Positions 1 through 12,310 of a stretch of 64,000 nucleotides of DNA are shown here, one piece after another. Source of the stretch: Brugia malayi (Eukaryota > Nematoda > Chromadorea > Rhabditida > Onchocercidae); contig NW_025062479.1 in NCBI RefSeq assembly GCF_000002995.4, forward strand, positions 5,449,221-5,513,220, written 5' to 3'. Within the stretch, counting starts at the first letter, position 1, and each line of letters begins with the position of its first letter. The translations under genes and the position numbers were made by a program. Under the pieces are notes generated by a model. That model was not told the DNA's origin. It saw nothing but the letters and a program-made list of their open reading frames with translations, and made no database searches.

Positions 1-3000
1 GGAAGATGATAATTACTGCCCGGCCGATTGCAAATGTCATGAAACAGTAGTACGCTGTTCGAACAAGAATCTTAAGAAATTTCCAGTTGGCATACCCGCT
101 AAAACTACTGAGTTATTACTAGACTCAAACGATATTGTCTACATTCCTCCTGAACTGAATAAATTGAAGCATCTTGTGAAATTGTAAGTTACTGATATTT
201 GTAATAATGCAAACCAGTATATAATGCTTCAATTACTTTTGTTATTTATTAGACTACGATGGGGTATCAGGGTCAATACACTGAGCAGTAGCTCACTTGT
301 TTATCATAACTAGTATTTTAGTGATTCACTTATGTATATTGCCATAGAAATGTCAATGAAACACATACTTTTTTCTTTTATCCTTAAATCATAGTTTGCA
401 GAGATCTAAGCCATAATCGGATTGTTTCAATTGAAAACGAAGCATTTGCAAATTTGACCAAACTGTCAACTTTGATACTTAGTTATAACAAACTTGAATG
501 TCTGGGAGAAGAGGCATTCACACATTTAACAAGTTTACGTATTCTCTCATTGCACGGAAATGATATTTCAGTTTTGCCAGAGTCAGCTTTTGCTAATCTG
601 CATAACATTACACATATGTAAGAAATTCCAGTTTTTTATTAAATCATACTCTATATCACATTCTACAGAAATATATTAAAATTCTATTCTATTTAAATAA
701 CTGAAAATCCTAGAGCTCTTGGAAGTAATTCTTTGTATTGCGATTGTCGTATTGCGTGGTTCAGTCGATGGATAAAAAGGCGTTTTATTGAAGCTGGGAT
801 TGCTCGTTGTGAACTTCCCTTGAACCTTCGAAATCAGTTACTCTTATCAGCCAATGAATTACAGTTCAAGTAACTGTATTTATATTTGTATTTCATGCAA
901 TTGGAAGAAATTCTGATCTATGCTAGAGCTTTGTCGTCCAACTTTTATAGATGCACCGAAAAGGTTCCAAGAAATGTGTTGATTAAATGTGATGCCTGTA
1001 TTGATAGTCCATGCAAAAATGGCGGCACATGTCAAAGGATGAAAGGAAGGACATTTGCTTGTAAATGCGCAGCCAGATATCACGGAAAATACTGCCAAAA
1101 TAAAATTGATGCATGTTATGGTGAGCCGTGTTTAAACAATGCCACCTGCAAGGTAACAATGCCTATTGATTTGTGCAGTTTTTTGTTAGTTTCCGCATGC
1201 TTGAGCGGAACTGATAGCATATTCATTGAAAAACCTTAATAGCACCGCTGGAATTTTGGAAATAATTTGAATTTTTACTTTTATTTTCTTCATTTTTTTA
1301 ATCTCACTGTAGAGAAAAAGGAAAAGAGAATTCTCCTTGTTGGGCTTTTAAATGAAGATTCATGCTGTATTTTTACAATTTAAAGATACTTCAAGATGGA
1401 CGTTTTAAATGTCACTGTGTAAAAGGTTTCGAAGGTGACCATTGCGAGACTAATATCGATGATTGCACATTTAATAAATGTCAGAATGGAGCAACTTGTA
1501 TTGATTTAGTAAGTTTATTTTTGTATTGAAAGTGGTTCAAGTAGTGGAAACATATTATTTGAATAACTGCGAATGAATCCATAAAAGTCCATAAAAATCA
1601 GGCCTTACTGATACTTTGCAAAGGAAATATATTTCTAAAAAATTATTTGCTTTATTACATGCAATTTAGATAAATTCTTATGAATGTAAATGCCCAGTAA
1701 CGCATATAGGACGTTTTTGTGAGGTGAAAATGGAATTTTGTTCGAATAAAATGAATCCATGCGAAAACAAAGGAGTATGTGTACGACAAGCTCTTTCTTA
1801 CAGGTATTCTCATTGTAATCTGGAATTATTATCATTCTACTGTGTTGCAATTCAGCACTACAAAAAAAGAACATCATATAATAAGATCTTCAAATTCATA
1901 TCTCTTGGGGACTAGCTTCTTGCTTTTTCAACGACCTACTCAACAAGTGAATAAACAGAATGGTATGAGGTGCGGAGAGTCATGAAATGACGTCACATTC
2001 TTGCACGATACATGAAGTCATCACTGGTAGTCACTGGAAAAAATGCTGAAAGTTGTAATTGATAATCTTTTTAGCCCACATAGTTAAAAATTGAAGAGCT
2101 TTTTCTAGATGTAATTGCCTACCTGGTTTCACTGGCACCAACTGTACGATAAACATCGATGACTGTGAGCATAATTTGTGCAAAAATGGTGCAATTTGCG
2201 TTGTTAGTTTTTTAATTTCTTGATCACATATTTTTTATTTAAATGGTATCCACATATATAATATCCCAGAAAGTCATGGCACAAGTACCAAAAAAACTGA
2301 ACATGTACATACTGTTCATGCGGATTTAAGGATAGCAAAGATTTTGTATCCGTAAAATCTTTCAGGATGGTATACAGTCGTACAAATGTGAGTGTATTAG
2401 CGGATATACAGGAAGGTTTTGCGAATTATCACCAATGTCAAGTAATTATTATCCGAATACATCCCCATGTCATGCGCATTCATGTGAACATGTGAGTTTC
2501 TTCTCTCCATCTGATTAAACTTCTCTATCTTTTGAATTTGCGGTTGTAAGAATGGATGATAAGTGTAAATCATTTCAGGGTGTATGCCATGAATTAGGAA
2601 GCGATGTGTTTTGTAAATGCTCTGAAGGATATACTGGTAAGCGGTGTGAACAACTGAGAGCTGCAGGATATGTCCACGATGATTCATTCATCGCCTTGGA
2701 ACCCTTTAGTGCTTCACCGGATGGGAATCTAACCTTCACTTTGATTACTACTGCTAGGTTATTGTTTTGGTAATTTTGAGCTAGCCAATCTCTATATTTT
2801 ACAATATCGATTTAAAATGATTGTTTCAGCATTGGAGTCGTCATGTATTATGGCGATAATGCACACTTATCGATCGAATTATACAATGGTCGTTTGAAAA
2901 TTTCATTCTGTGTGGGCAATTTCCCCGCATCTCACATGTACAGCTATGTTACTGGTACTTTTAAGGACTTTTTTTTTTTAACCGGAAAGGATTTATACTT

Positions 3001-4309
3001 TCTAACGATGATAATCAAACATTCTTAATATCAAAATAGTTGCGCTAGAAGGGAATGCAATCAAATTATTGAAGATAATATCTGAAACTTAATTAAAATA
3101 TTGAAATATAATTTCACTATTATTACACACGCTCAGTACATGATGGACGTCCACATCGGATAGAAATTTACATCAAAGGAATAACACTAACATTGAAAAT
3201 CGATAATCACGAGCCACAAACTATTGTCAACAGTGGTCCAGAAGAAGCATTCATATTAATAAGCAAGAACTTCTTATATGTTGGTGGTATCCCAACTTCT
3301 GTTGCCATTAAAGCAATCACTGCTTTTCATTTGAAGCAACCTCATAGTTTTAAAGGTAAATTTCAAGGATGAACAGAATGTTAAATGTTAAATTATGCGG
3401 GCTCCATTTTTTAACGTCTTCTCGTTTGCTACATGTCTTGTTACCTTCAGGCTAAGCAATAAAGGACTTTCCGTTGTTTATAAATATAAAAAATGGAATG
3501 AGATATAATTTCTGTGTTTTATTCTTTCTAATGGATCACTATTGTTAAAAAATGTTGACCCTAATTGTTTCAAACTCTGTAGTTTCAAAATTAGAAATGC
3601 TTTGATTTTATTTTTTTTTTATTTTTTTGCACAATAAGTCATGCAAAGCTTATTTATTTAACAAAATGATTTAAGACAATGCTAGTAAATAACATGTCAT
3701 TTTTGAATATATGAAGGTTTCATCTACTGAACGAATTAAATGAATATAAAACAGAATTGTAGGATGCATTTCCGACTTTTATGTTAATGGTGTAGTAGTT
3801 GATTTCGATAAAGCGGAACAAAAGGAAAGGGTTTTAAATGGATGTTTCAAAAGTGTCGATCTCTGTAGTGGTGTTCAGTGCTACAGTGGTACATGCACTA
3901 CGAATTCCTCATTATCCAATGGTTACATCTGTCATTGCCCTCCTGGTTATAGTGGTACGCATTGTCAGCGACGTACGTCATTTGAGTTATATCGTGAAAT
4001 TTTATTGTATATATTTAGATTAAAATAATTTCCTACATACAAAATTCACAAATTTCAGGTGAAATTTTCTGTGCCAAAGAGAAATTTCATTATCATCACG
4101 TGGAAGGTAACTGCCGTTCGACAGAACAAATTAAAAACAGTCGATGTTATGGGTGGTGTGGCAGTGACAGTAAACAGTGTTGTACAGTTGTGAAAAGTAA
4201 GAGGCGCAGATTGAAAATGCATTGTAGAGATGGTAGTACTACTTCGCAGATTGTTCGCATTGTACGAAAATGTCAGTGTACTGCGGAAGCAGCATGTCGT
4301 GCAACATAG
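1..4309 (+). CDS. slt-1: Slit homologue, C-terminal two-thirds (5' end outside window)
   Basis: Secreted Slit guidance ligand, known to bind Robo/SAX-3 receptors and steer axons and cells. Exons I resolve: 1-183, 402-617, 714-869, 951-1152, 1386-1508, 1670-1803, 2109-2202, 2366-2491, 2579-2757, 2830-2954, 3137-3355, 3763-3972, 4059-4309 (stop TAG). Phases agree throughout and give 738 visible residues, open at the left edge. Domain order: LRR N-terminal cap ([14 protein letters not shown]), about five leucine-rich repeats, LRR C-terminal cap (YCDCRIAWF), six EGF modules, a laminin-G domain (exons 9-12), a seventh EGF, and a C-terminal cystine knot (CYGWCG...QCC...CQC). This is exactly the Slit order after the fourth LRR block; the first three LRR blocks and signal peptide must lie upstream. 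A polyadenylation-type AATAAA occurs at 4764. Family assignment is near certain; the symbol follows the C. elegans single-copy gene. Confidence 0.94.
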
Positions 4310-6417
4310 TTCCCTGAAAATTTGTTTAGTTGTTGCTTTGATAAAGATTTCCCGGTCTTTAATTGTTCACTATACCGTTTAATTCAAAGCAAGTCCTAAT
4401 TCAGATTGTCCTTTTGATGATTGCTCACAGAATATGTGTTTCATTCTTCTTTCTCAGTCTTCCAGAAAGGACAAACTATTAAACAAATTTTATTACTGTT
4501 CCTTTTCATTTGCTATAAAATGCAATGTAATGTTTGGATCATTTTGGTGATTTCCATTTTCTTTTGTCAGTTACTGCGGATGACTCGATTGAGTTTCAAA
4601 TTTATCAAAACAGAAGCCTATTTCATATTGCTTGCAACAACAAGATACAGTTTGGAACAATTCTCTTAAACATTTTGTAAATGAATTAAATGGGTGAGAG
4701 ATTTGTCACAAAGTTTACGATAGAATTATTATAAGAAGTATTATTATAATTATTATTTTTGAGAATAAATGTCCCATTGTTCCGATAATTCCTTTCTTTT
4801 TACGAACATATGCAACAGGTATATGACATGCTTACCGAACAACGAAACCACAACCACATTGATTCAAATAATGGTGAAGGTCGGTCGTATACCCTAACAG
4901 TATAGTACAGTAATTAGAATATTTCACCTAAAACATGAATGGAAACGACATACTTTTATTCATTCTGCCTCTAACATTTCGGAAAGATTCATCTGCCAAA
5001 CACGTGAGTTACTGTCAAGTTCAGCAATTCACTTTCAATAACTCTCTTTAAATGAATTTCAAATATTAAGTTAGAAAATATGTGTGCAACTTTAATGATT
5101 TCCGATCAAAACCTAACAGGAAAATTGTTGAAAATATAGAAGTTAGAATTGACTTGTTGTGCGTACTTCCAAAAAAGATTTGCAAAAGTAATTTGGGAGG
5201 TACAATCTTGCTGTCTTTCGAAAATGTATTTCATGCAATTGTATTATTTGTCCTGATTCATTCAATACTTTTTTTTTTTTTAGATCCAGCATCATTTTCA
5301 TAGAATCTGCTGATATTGAGTTGATAGTTCCATGTAGCTGTTCAACTTGATTTTACAAATTAAAATCTTAGGTTTCTAACATTACTCACAAAATTTTGTT
5401 CTGTGAAAAATTAGAGCTTCGCAACACATTGAGAAAGAGTGGACATCTTTAAGGAATAATAACTTCTGGTAACAGTTTCTAGATTCAATTTATTTAACTT
5501 TAATAAATTTACAGATTTAAATCAAGAGAATATTCTTTCTGCATTATGGTAGCTCAAATGAAAGTAAATTCATGACAGCTGATGACACTGATTCTAGAAA
5601 CTTACTTAATTCACTTTGCAAGCGTTTTAGCTTAAGAAAATTTAATCTTTTCCTAATATGTGATGTGTTAATTAAAATGATCCGCACATTTGGATTACAT
5701 TTCAATTTTGTCAAACCAAACGACAGCGCTATTCATATAGAACCCTTGAAGAATGAAATGAGTTGACGCAAGATGAATTATAAAGTTGTTCATATTGTCT
5801 ATAAGGATTTGGAATCTGAAAATTTACATGTAGGATTTCAAATTGATGGCAGTAATTCCTGGAATTTGAGACGTTTTTTTCTTATGCTTCTTCATAACTT
5901 TATTTGGGACGATTAAAAAGGTAAAATTTGTAACTAATCCTGCTCTTCAAGAATACTGCAAATTAATGCTCTAATGACAAAGTTCTTCAGGATATTGGCA
6001 TGTTGTTTATTAGAGATGCCTAGCAATGAAAACTGAAAAAAAAAAAAAAAAAAACTAGATAGATAGATGTGTAATGAAGGATGCAAAATGCTTCATGCAT
6101 ATTTGATCATATGGATTACCGATAGCTTAAGCACATCTTATATCATTTCCCTCAGCAATTTAATTTTATTCCCAACACCGTGCTTATTTGGGTAATAAGA
6201 AATTTTAGATTTTACTCATTTTTCTAGAGTTTTGTCAGATTTTCTCAAAGTGGAAATTTTATTTCTTATTAAATGAATAATAAAATGTCAAGTTATAAGC
6301 AATTACTGTTAATAATGGAGCACTTTATCCACTTCTTTTTATCTATTTATATATACTGAAAAACATGATCTCTCAAAGTTAATGACCATAACGAACTTTT
6401 TACTCATCCAATTTTAG
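4310..6417. other. Slit 3' UTR and intergenic spacer
   Basis: No coding exon is convincing here. AATAAA at 4764-4769 is a plausible cleavage signal for the Slit transcript. A run of A lies at about 6036-6053. The remainder is AT-rich sequence before the mec-4-like start at 6418. Confidence 0.5.
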
Positions 6418-6418
6418 A
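6411..6418 (+). promoter_or_regulatory. 3' splice (probable trans-splice) acceptor at the mec-4 start
   Basis: The sequence ATTTTAG lies directly against the ATG at 6418, with no 5' UTR between. In nematodes this arrangement usually marks an SL1 trans-splice site, though a spliced 5' UTR exon further upstream would look the same. It supports the choice of start. Confidence 0.5.
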
Positions 6419-9125
6419 TGTCTTGGATAACGAGCATAAAAAATTTCGATCACTTCAAAGATAACGCGGACTACATAAAGGCAATTTACAGCACTTCTTT
6501 GGCATATCTTCGGGTTACTTCTTTTTTTATTAGTTTCTTCCTTCCTTGAAAATATTACATTGTCATTCAAATATTTAAGTCTTTTTTATACATATCAATT
6601 GAAAGCTTATAAAAATTTGCAGGATTTTTCTCCTGAAATGTTTTTAAGTGAAAGTGAATATTACGACAATTTCGGTTATGGCAAATGTTATGGTTTAACA
6701 AATTCATCTGTACAAGTGTGCTAGTATAATTCTTTTCTTTTCCTGATTTATTGTTTATTGAAACTGCGGAGATAAAAAAAAAAAATGATTTTGCTTTAGT
6801 GTGAACTCGCTACCGCAGATTTTAACCTGAAGTCAGCACCTTACAAAAAACGATTGGTATGGCATTTTAAAGAGTTTTGTTCTAAAACAAGTGCACATGG
6901 AATACCAATGATTAGTCGTGCACAAAACAAGTACTACAGGTTCTTTGTCTATTTTTTACAAATTTTTTAGAATACTTTTTCATGCATTCTGATGGTTTGC
7001 GTGTGGTTCTGAAAACTGGGTAAATTTAGAACAATATGGGTATTACTTTTTCTCGGATGCTTGACGATGTTGTATCATAATGCTGAAAGTGTTCTCGACA
7101 AATACCATCGAAATGAAAAAATTGTCGATATTCAGCTGAAGTTTGGCAAGTATTTTTGAATGAAGACTTTCCCAAATCTTCAAATGAAAATGTGTTAATA
7201 TAAATTTAGATACGGCGCCATTTCCTGCTATTACTTTGTGCAATTTGAATCCTTATAAAGCTAGTCTTGCAACGGACATAGATGTCATTCGCAGAATGGT
7301 ATTTTTCAAAATATAATTTATACAAAAGAACTTTTTTGAATATTATGTAAGAGGAGAAAGGACAAAATTTCACTTGTATAATAAATATTACTAACAACAG
7401 ATATGTAATTAGAACTGGGGAAATTTTTCAAAAATTTGGTATGGGAAATAAATATGAAAATTTTCCCATTGATTTTATGAAATTCTCGTCAGCTAACGGC
7501 ATTTGACGGTGCACTGAATAAAGCAAGTCAGACTATTTCGTCCAATATTAACCAGAGAAAGCAAAGAAATGCTGGTACTGTGGCAAAGGCTCAAAAAGCT
7601 TCAACGTTTGAACCGGTAAGGATGAAATTCCTGATTTAAATTCCAAAAATAAATTTTCTTATAATGGGTAAACCAGGTGACTTATTTTACATGTATAGAA
7701 CATTTTTTCTGCAAATAGATTACTAATGCATATTTGATCAATTGTTCATTTTTAGACTGTTTTTCTTTAATCATATTATAGGGGTACTCAAAATGTATAT
7801 GCGACGATTCGATTGACACTAAAAGTGAGTGTGAGGGTGAGAAGCATAAATATGAAAAGCCAAAAAACAATCGTGAGAAATGCATATGCGCGTTTGATAG
7901 AAGTACGAAAGATGCTTGGCCCTGTCATCTCGATATTTACTGGTCAAAGAATATATGTCAAAGATGTGATTCTCGAGCATTCTGCGAGCGTGGTTTTTTT
8001 AAGCTTACCTTAGCATAAAATATCGAGTTACATTTCTTTGTGTTTCTTTATGATTTTATCTTTCAATTGACTAGTATTCACAGTGAGCATGAAGGGACAA
8101 CAAAATAGCAGCATTCCATGTATATGCGCACCGTCTGGTGTTTTCTGTGTTGCCTATGATGGTGATTCTGATATAATCAATATCTGGGAATATCTGAAAG
8201 ATGGTGAATTCGCTGAAGACTCGACATTTGTTGAAGCAATGGGTTTTGATGGGATGACTGATGAGGTGAAATTTATTCAGATAATTTTTGTCAAAAGGAA
8301 TTTAAACAAAGTGAAATGTGAATAATTGGGAAAATTTACACTTCCAATCGAATTATCGAACTCTTAAGGTAGCAATTGTAACAAAAGCCAAAGAAAACAT
8401 CATATTTGCAATGGCAGCCTTACCAATGAAAGATCGGCAAAGAATTTCAACAACGAAACGTGAACTAGTCCATAAATGTTCATTTAACGGAATCGCTTGT
8501 AACATCGACCAGTAATACTTGACCTTAACATTTTTTTGCATAGTAATCGAATAGAAAATATGATAATTTGTTTTTTTTTGACTTTAACGTTACTACCAAG
8601 AGACTAGAAGTTAGCCAAAATTTTATTTTTTATTCCATGGCTAATTATATAAAATTTTTGTTATTCATAGTTTTAAAACGATGAACAAGCAATAGTCATA
8701 TCGATATTCACTTTTTTACTTAAACTTATTTTAGCGATTTCTTAACTCACGTTGATCCGAACTTTGGGTCATGTTTTACTTTCAACCATAACCGAAGCAT
8801 GAATTTAACTAGTCTTCGAGCAGGTATGTACCGCGAAAGTAATCCGTCATAATTCTTCTTATAGTTGATGGAGTTTTATGACTTCTGAACCTTGAAATAG
8901 CTGTTAGATTTATGTTTAAAAAATTTGCATAGGCCCGATGTATGGTCTTCGGATATTGCTGTATGTAAATGAATCGGAATATATGCCGACAACAGAAGCT
9001 ACCGGAATTCGACTTACAATTCATGACAAGGAAGACTATCCGTTTCCTGATACGTTTGGGTATTCTGCCCCGACTGGATACATTTCTTCTTTTGGACTTA
9101 GATTGGTAATATATATATATATATA

Positions 9126-9156
<31 letters not shown>

Positions 9157-10455
9157 AATTATTGTGAGGATGAATTTATTATGATAGAAGCTTAGAAATG
9201 ATTTGTAGAAGCGAATGACAAGGCTTCCGGCACCTTATGGCGATTGCATTCCTGATGGAAAAACTTCAGACTATATCTATGAGAATTATGACTACTCTGT
9301 TGAGGTATATTATTCTTAAATTATTTTTAAGTAAGATATTTTTTAATCTTACTCAAACTGGACTAATTTTTAGGGTTGTTATCGTTCATGTTTTCAACAG
9401 CTTGTTCTAAAGGACTGTCAGTGTGGCGATCCAAGATTTCCATTACCGTCTGGACATAAACATTGCAAAGCAACGGATCCTTCAGCCCGTTCGCTTTGAT
9501 GCATTCAGTGTCATTTGAAAAGATTTTCACGATTTGAACTCAAATTTAGTTTAAATCTCTATTACTTATGACTTTATTTACGACTTTCGAATTGGAACCC
9601 AAGAAAAGTTTCAGGACGTTGTTTGGACAAGCGCACAAATGAATTAGGAGAACTGAATGGAAGTTTTCACTGTCGCTGTCAACAACCTTGTAAGCAGTCC
9701 ATTTATTCAGTAACTTATTCACCAGCTAAATGGCCATCACATTCATTGAATGTACAATTGGGCATCTGTAACGGTACAGCAGCTGAATGTAACAGACATT
9801 ATAAGTAGGGTTTATTTCCATAATTCTGTAAATAGTATTAAATTTTCAACAAATATATATTGAGATTTTACTTATAACAGAAAAGTAACATATTTATTGC
9901 ACATTAAATTTTTTAGGGAAAATGGTGCCATGATTGAAGTGTTCTACGAACAGCTCAATTATGAAATGCTCACTGAATCTGAAGCCTATGGTGTAGGTTT
10001 TTTTTTAAAAAAAAAAAAAAAAAACTTGAGCTATAAATTGAGAAAACTGAAGTGTGAAATGTATTTTATCGATATAAAGTAATGGAAATGTTACGAAGTG
10101 AAGAAAATGCTACATTTTTTAAAAGAAGCACTATCCTTAGGATTTACAAAAAATGGATGAGAAGTTTTAATAACTGTCTTGTACACTGAAAAGTTAGCTA
10201 TGAACAAAAACCAGTAGTGCATTCATTCCTTGCTGTGGCAATTCAGTACCTATTATTATTTGTCAGTTCGTAAATTTATTGGCCGATTTTGGAGGACAGC
10301 TTGGCCTTTGGTGCGGTATTAGTTTTCTTACGTGTTGCGAATTTATTTTTCTACTTTGCGAAACAGCTTATATGTCTGCGCAGTACAATTATATCTTGTG
10401 GAAGAAGAAAAAGGAAAAAGCGAGAGAATTGGACAAGCACAATAATTTACTGTGA
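6418..10455 (+). CDS. mec-4: Degenerin/ENaC channel subunit, MEC-4 type (complete)
   Basis: Subunit of an amiloride-type sodium channel; in C. elegans MEC-4 is the pore subunit of the touch-receptor mechanotransduction complex. Exons: 6418-6513, 6623-6715, 6800-6939, 7030-7145, 7210-7298, 7493-7615, 7782-7992, 8084-8265, 8369-8511, 8735-8823, 8933-9105, 9209-9304, 9374-9488, 9615-9804, 9917-9992, 10267-10455. They total 2121 nt, 706 aa. Visible hallmarks: start [10 protein letters not shown], resembling the MEC-4 N-terminus; the cytosolic gating motif TSAHGIP; TM1 ([12 protein letters not shown]); [13 protein letters not shown]; cysteine-rich domain [27 protein letters not shown] just before TM2, which contains the degenerin-mutation alanine; selectivity region [11 protein letters not shown]; basic tail [10 protein letters not shown]. 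elegans MEC-4 is about 768 aa; the shorter length lies mainly in the variable linker between TM1 and the first cysteine-rich domain. MEC-10 or another close paralogue is the alternative. Confidence 0.94.
7146..7208 (+). other. mec-4: GC-AG intron in the mec-4-like gene
   Basis: Exon 4 ends TTT-G at 7145 and the intron begins GCAAGT rather than GT. Joining to the acceptor before 7210 restores [15 protein letters not shown], the expected degenerin sequence, and keeps phase. The nearest GT (GTATTT, four bases downstream) puts the next exon out of frame. Confidence 0.85.
9106..9154 (+). repeat. (AT)n followed by (TTTA)n simple repeat
   Basis: Alternating TA then four-base TTTA units begin right after the donor of mec-4 exon 11 and occupy the start of that intron. 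Confidence 0.9.
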
Positions 10456-10489
10456 TTTCTTGTTACAGTTTTGTTCATTTCATCACAGC

Positions 10490-10495
10490 AATAAA
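10490..10495 (+). terminator. Polyadenylation signal of mec-4-like gene
   Basis: AATAAA lies 35 nt after the stop codon at 10453-10455, a normal spacing for a short nematode 3' UTR. Confidence 0.6.
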
Positions 10496-11746
10496 CATTT
10501 TGTTGGATCTAAATATTTCACTCATTTGTACAAAATAATTCAAAAGCTTCGTCAAATATTTTAGTTTAATTAACTCTTTACAATTTCTTATCTTTCAAGT
10601 TTTCAGTTTCAATTTCTTGCATTAAATATTTATAGCATAAGAAAATATCTATGTTACAAACTAAAGTCTTCTAGGCCTACAATGAATTTGTGGGAAACAA
10701 GGAACATGTAAAATTATGCAAAATAAGTTGCCCCGGTGATATCCTATTTTATTTATTTTATTCATTTTAGCTTAATCCGTAGTTGCTAGCGAAAAATACT
10801 ATTAAATTGCTTAAATCGTTCCTTCAATAAGTTCTCCGCAACAGTGTTTTGCGATACAAAAGTTGAACAGTTTTGAAAAGATTAATCTATCAACTTTCTC
10901 CAACTGAAATACCGCTTTTGATGTACTAGTTACATTTAAGATATTAAAGATATTCCAACGAAACACCGAGAATTGTATATCTAAAACAATGGGATAAAGC
11001 GCTGCCAGAAACTGCTTGTTTTACAGAATGCTGTTGCGGCGATTCAACAGTTCCACCAACAATGAAATTATTGCATTTAATCTGTATGTAGCACGCACTT
11101 TGATCTTCGAACTTCCTCAGTATAGCCCACTGAAAACAATAATGGATGCATTCCAGATATTTGAAAATCATAGAGTAACCTCGCACTTTGGTATCTGCAA
11201 GCCATTCAACTTATTTATAATTACATTCGATCCGTTCCTGTGTTATTGTTATCAAAGTGTAATAATTAAAGAAATCAAAAAGATAAAGTTTATTATTGAT
11301 TATTCATTCAGTCGGTATTTGAGAACTACTGAATGCTGAAAACAGCTTCCATTCTACGCTGATCAATTCTACTCTGATCAAGGGAGAAGACTAAAGCGCT
11401 AGTTCTATACTGAAGTTTCTTTAAAGTAAGTAACAAGAGTAGGCAAAATCCAATGGAAACAATTTATTGAACCTTAAAAATATATATCATTTTCATTGTC
11501 TTGTTGAAGATAACAAATAGCTGTCTGAATAAGACAGTAAAGATGACAAACAACTCTTTGCAATCGTTAGAACTGTTGTGTAACATAAAAATTATTAATA
11601 ACCGGCATATCTTTAAAAAAAGAAAAAAAGTGTCGAAAAAGAAATCCTCAGCGAACCATTGAGTTTCCAATTAAATTTTTAAATTCAATGTCTTGCATTA
11701 TGAAATGAATTTCAATATTACTTTGATTTTATGCAGTGCCAAGCTG
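10496..11746. other. Intergenic, no clear gene
   Basis: Short open stretches occur on both strands around 10944-11340 but have no recognisable motif, no signal peptide and no consistent splice structure. I assign nothing. Confidence 0.4.
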
Positions 11747-12310
11747 ATGATTGCTGTTTTGATTTCGCTTCAAATGACGTTACAAGTTAGTGGATGGCGT
11801 TCGATTGTGAAGTGTTATTTGTACAACAATTGATCCTGAAGGATTTATGGATGAAAACCAGCATTAGAACAGGAGGAAATGGTTTGAAAATACTCGCTTT
11901 GTCAGAAAATGAACAATATGGTGAAAATTTTAGTGTAAGTTTTTCGTCCACTGAACGAAAATTCATCCGTGAAGTTTAAGGAAACGAATTAGAAAAAGTA
12001 GCGTAATTGGTGCTACTTGACTATGAAAGCTCATTCGATCACATTAATTTAGTAATTAATAATATCGACCTTGTATAACAGGATCGACAATATGAGCTAT
12101 CAGAGAAACAACTGATTACTAAACCTTTCATTCTTTGATGACTCTAATACATTCTGAAAAATTTATTATTTCCAGTTAGAGGAGGCATTCGGAGTTTATG
12201 TTAAAAGACAAACTTGCGGTGATGGTTTTGGTTTTTGCATGAAAATGACGTTCACATTTGAAGATGGTGGTAGGGTTTTGTCCGGACCATTTAAATCCTC
12301 TTTTATTTAA
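11747..12310 (+). CDS. Candidate small peptide-precursor gene (weak)
   Basis: A possible three-exon reading: 11747-11785 (hydrophobic start MIAVLISLQMTLQ after an acceptor-like TTTTATGCAG), 11842-11934 and 12176-12310 (stop TAA), about 88 aa. The second donor (AGT/GTAAGT) and third acceptor (TTTCCAG) are good; the acceptor at 11841 is weak. An alternative start at ATG 11794 gives a two-exon version without a signal peptide. The last exon has a dibasic KR followed by QTCGDGFGFC, two cysteines six residues apart, a shape also seen in allatostatin-C/somatostatin-like peptides. The residues after the second cysteine are not typical of those, so no function is claimed. It could be chance reading frame. 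Confidence 0.28.
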
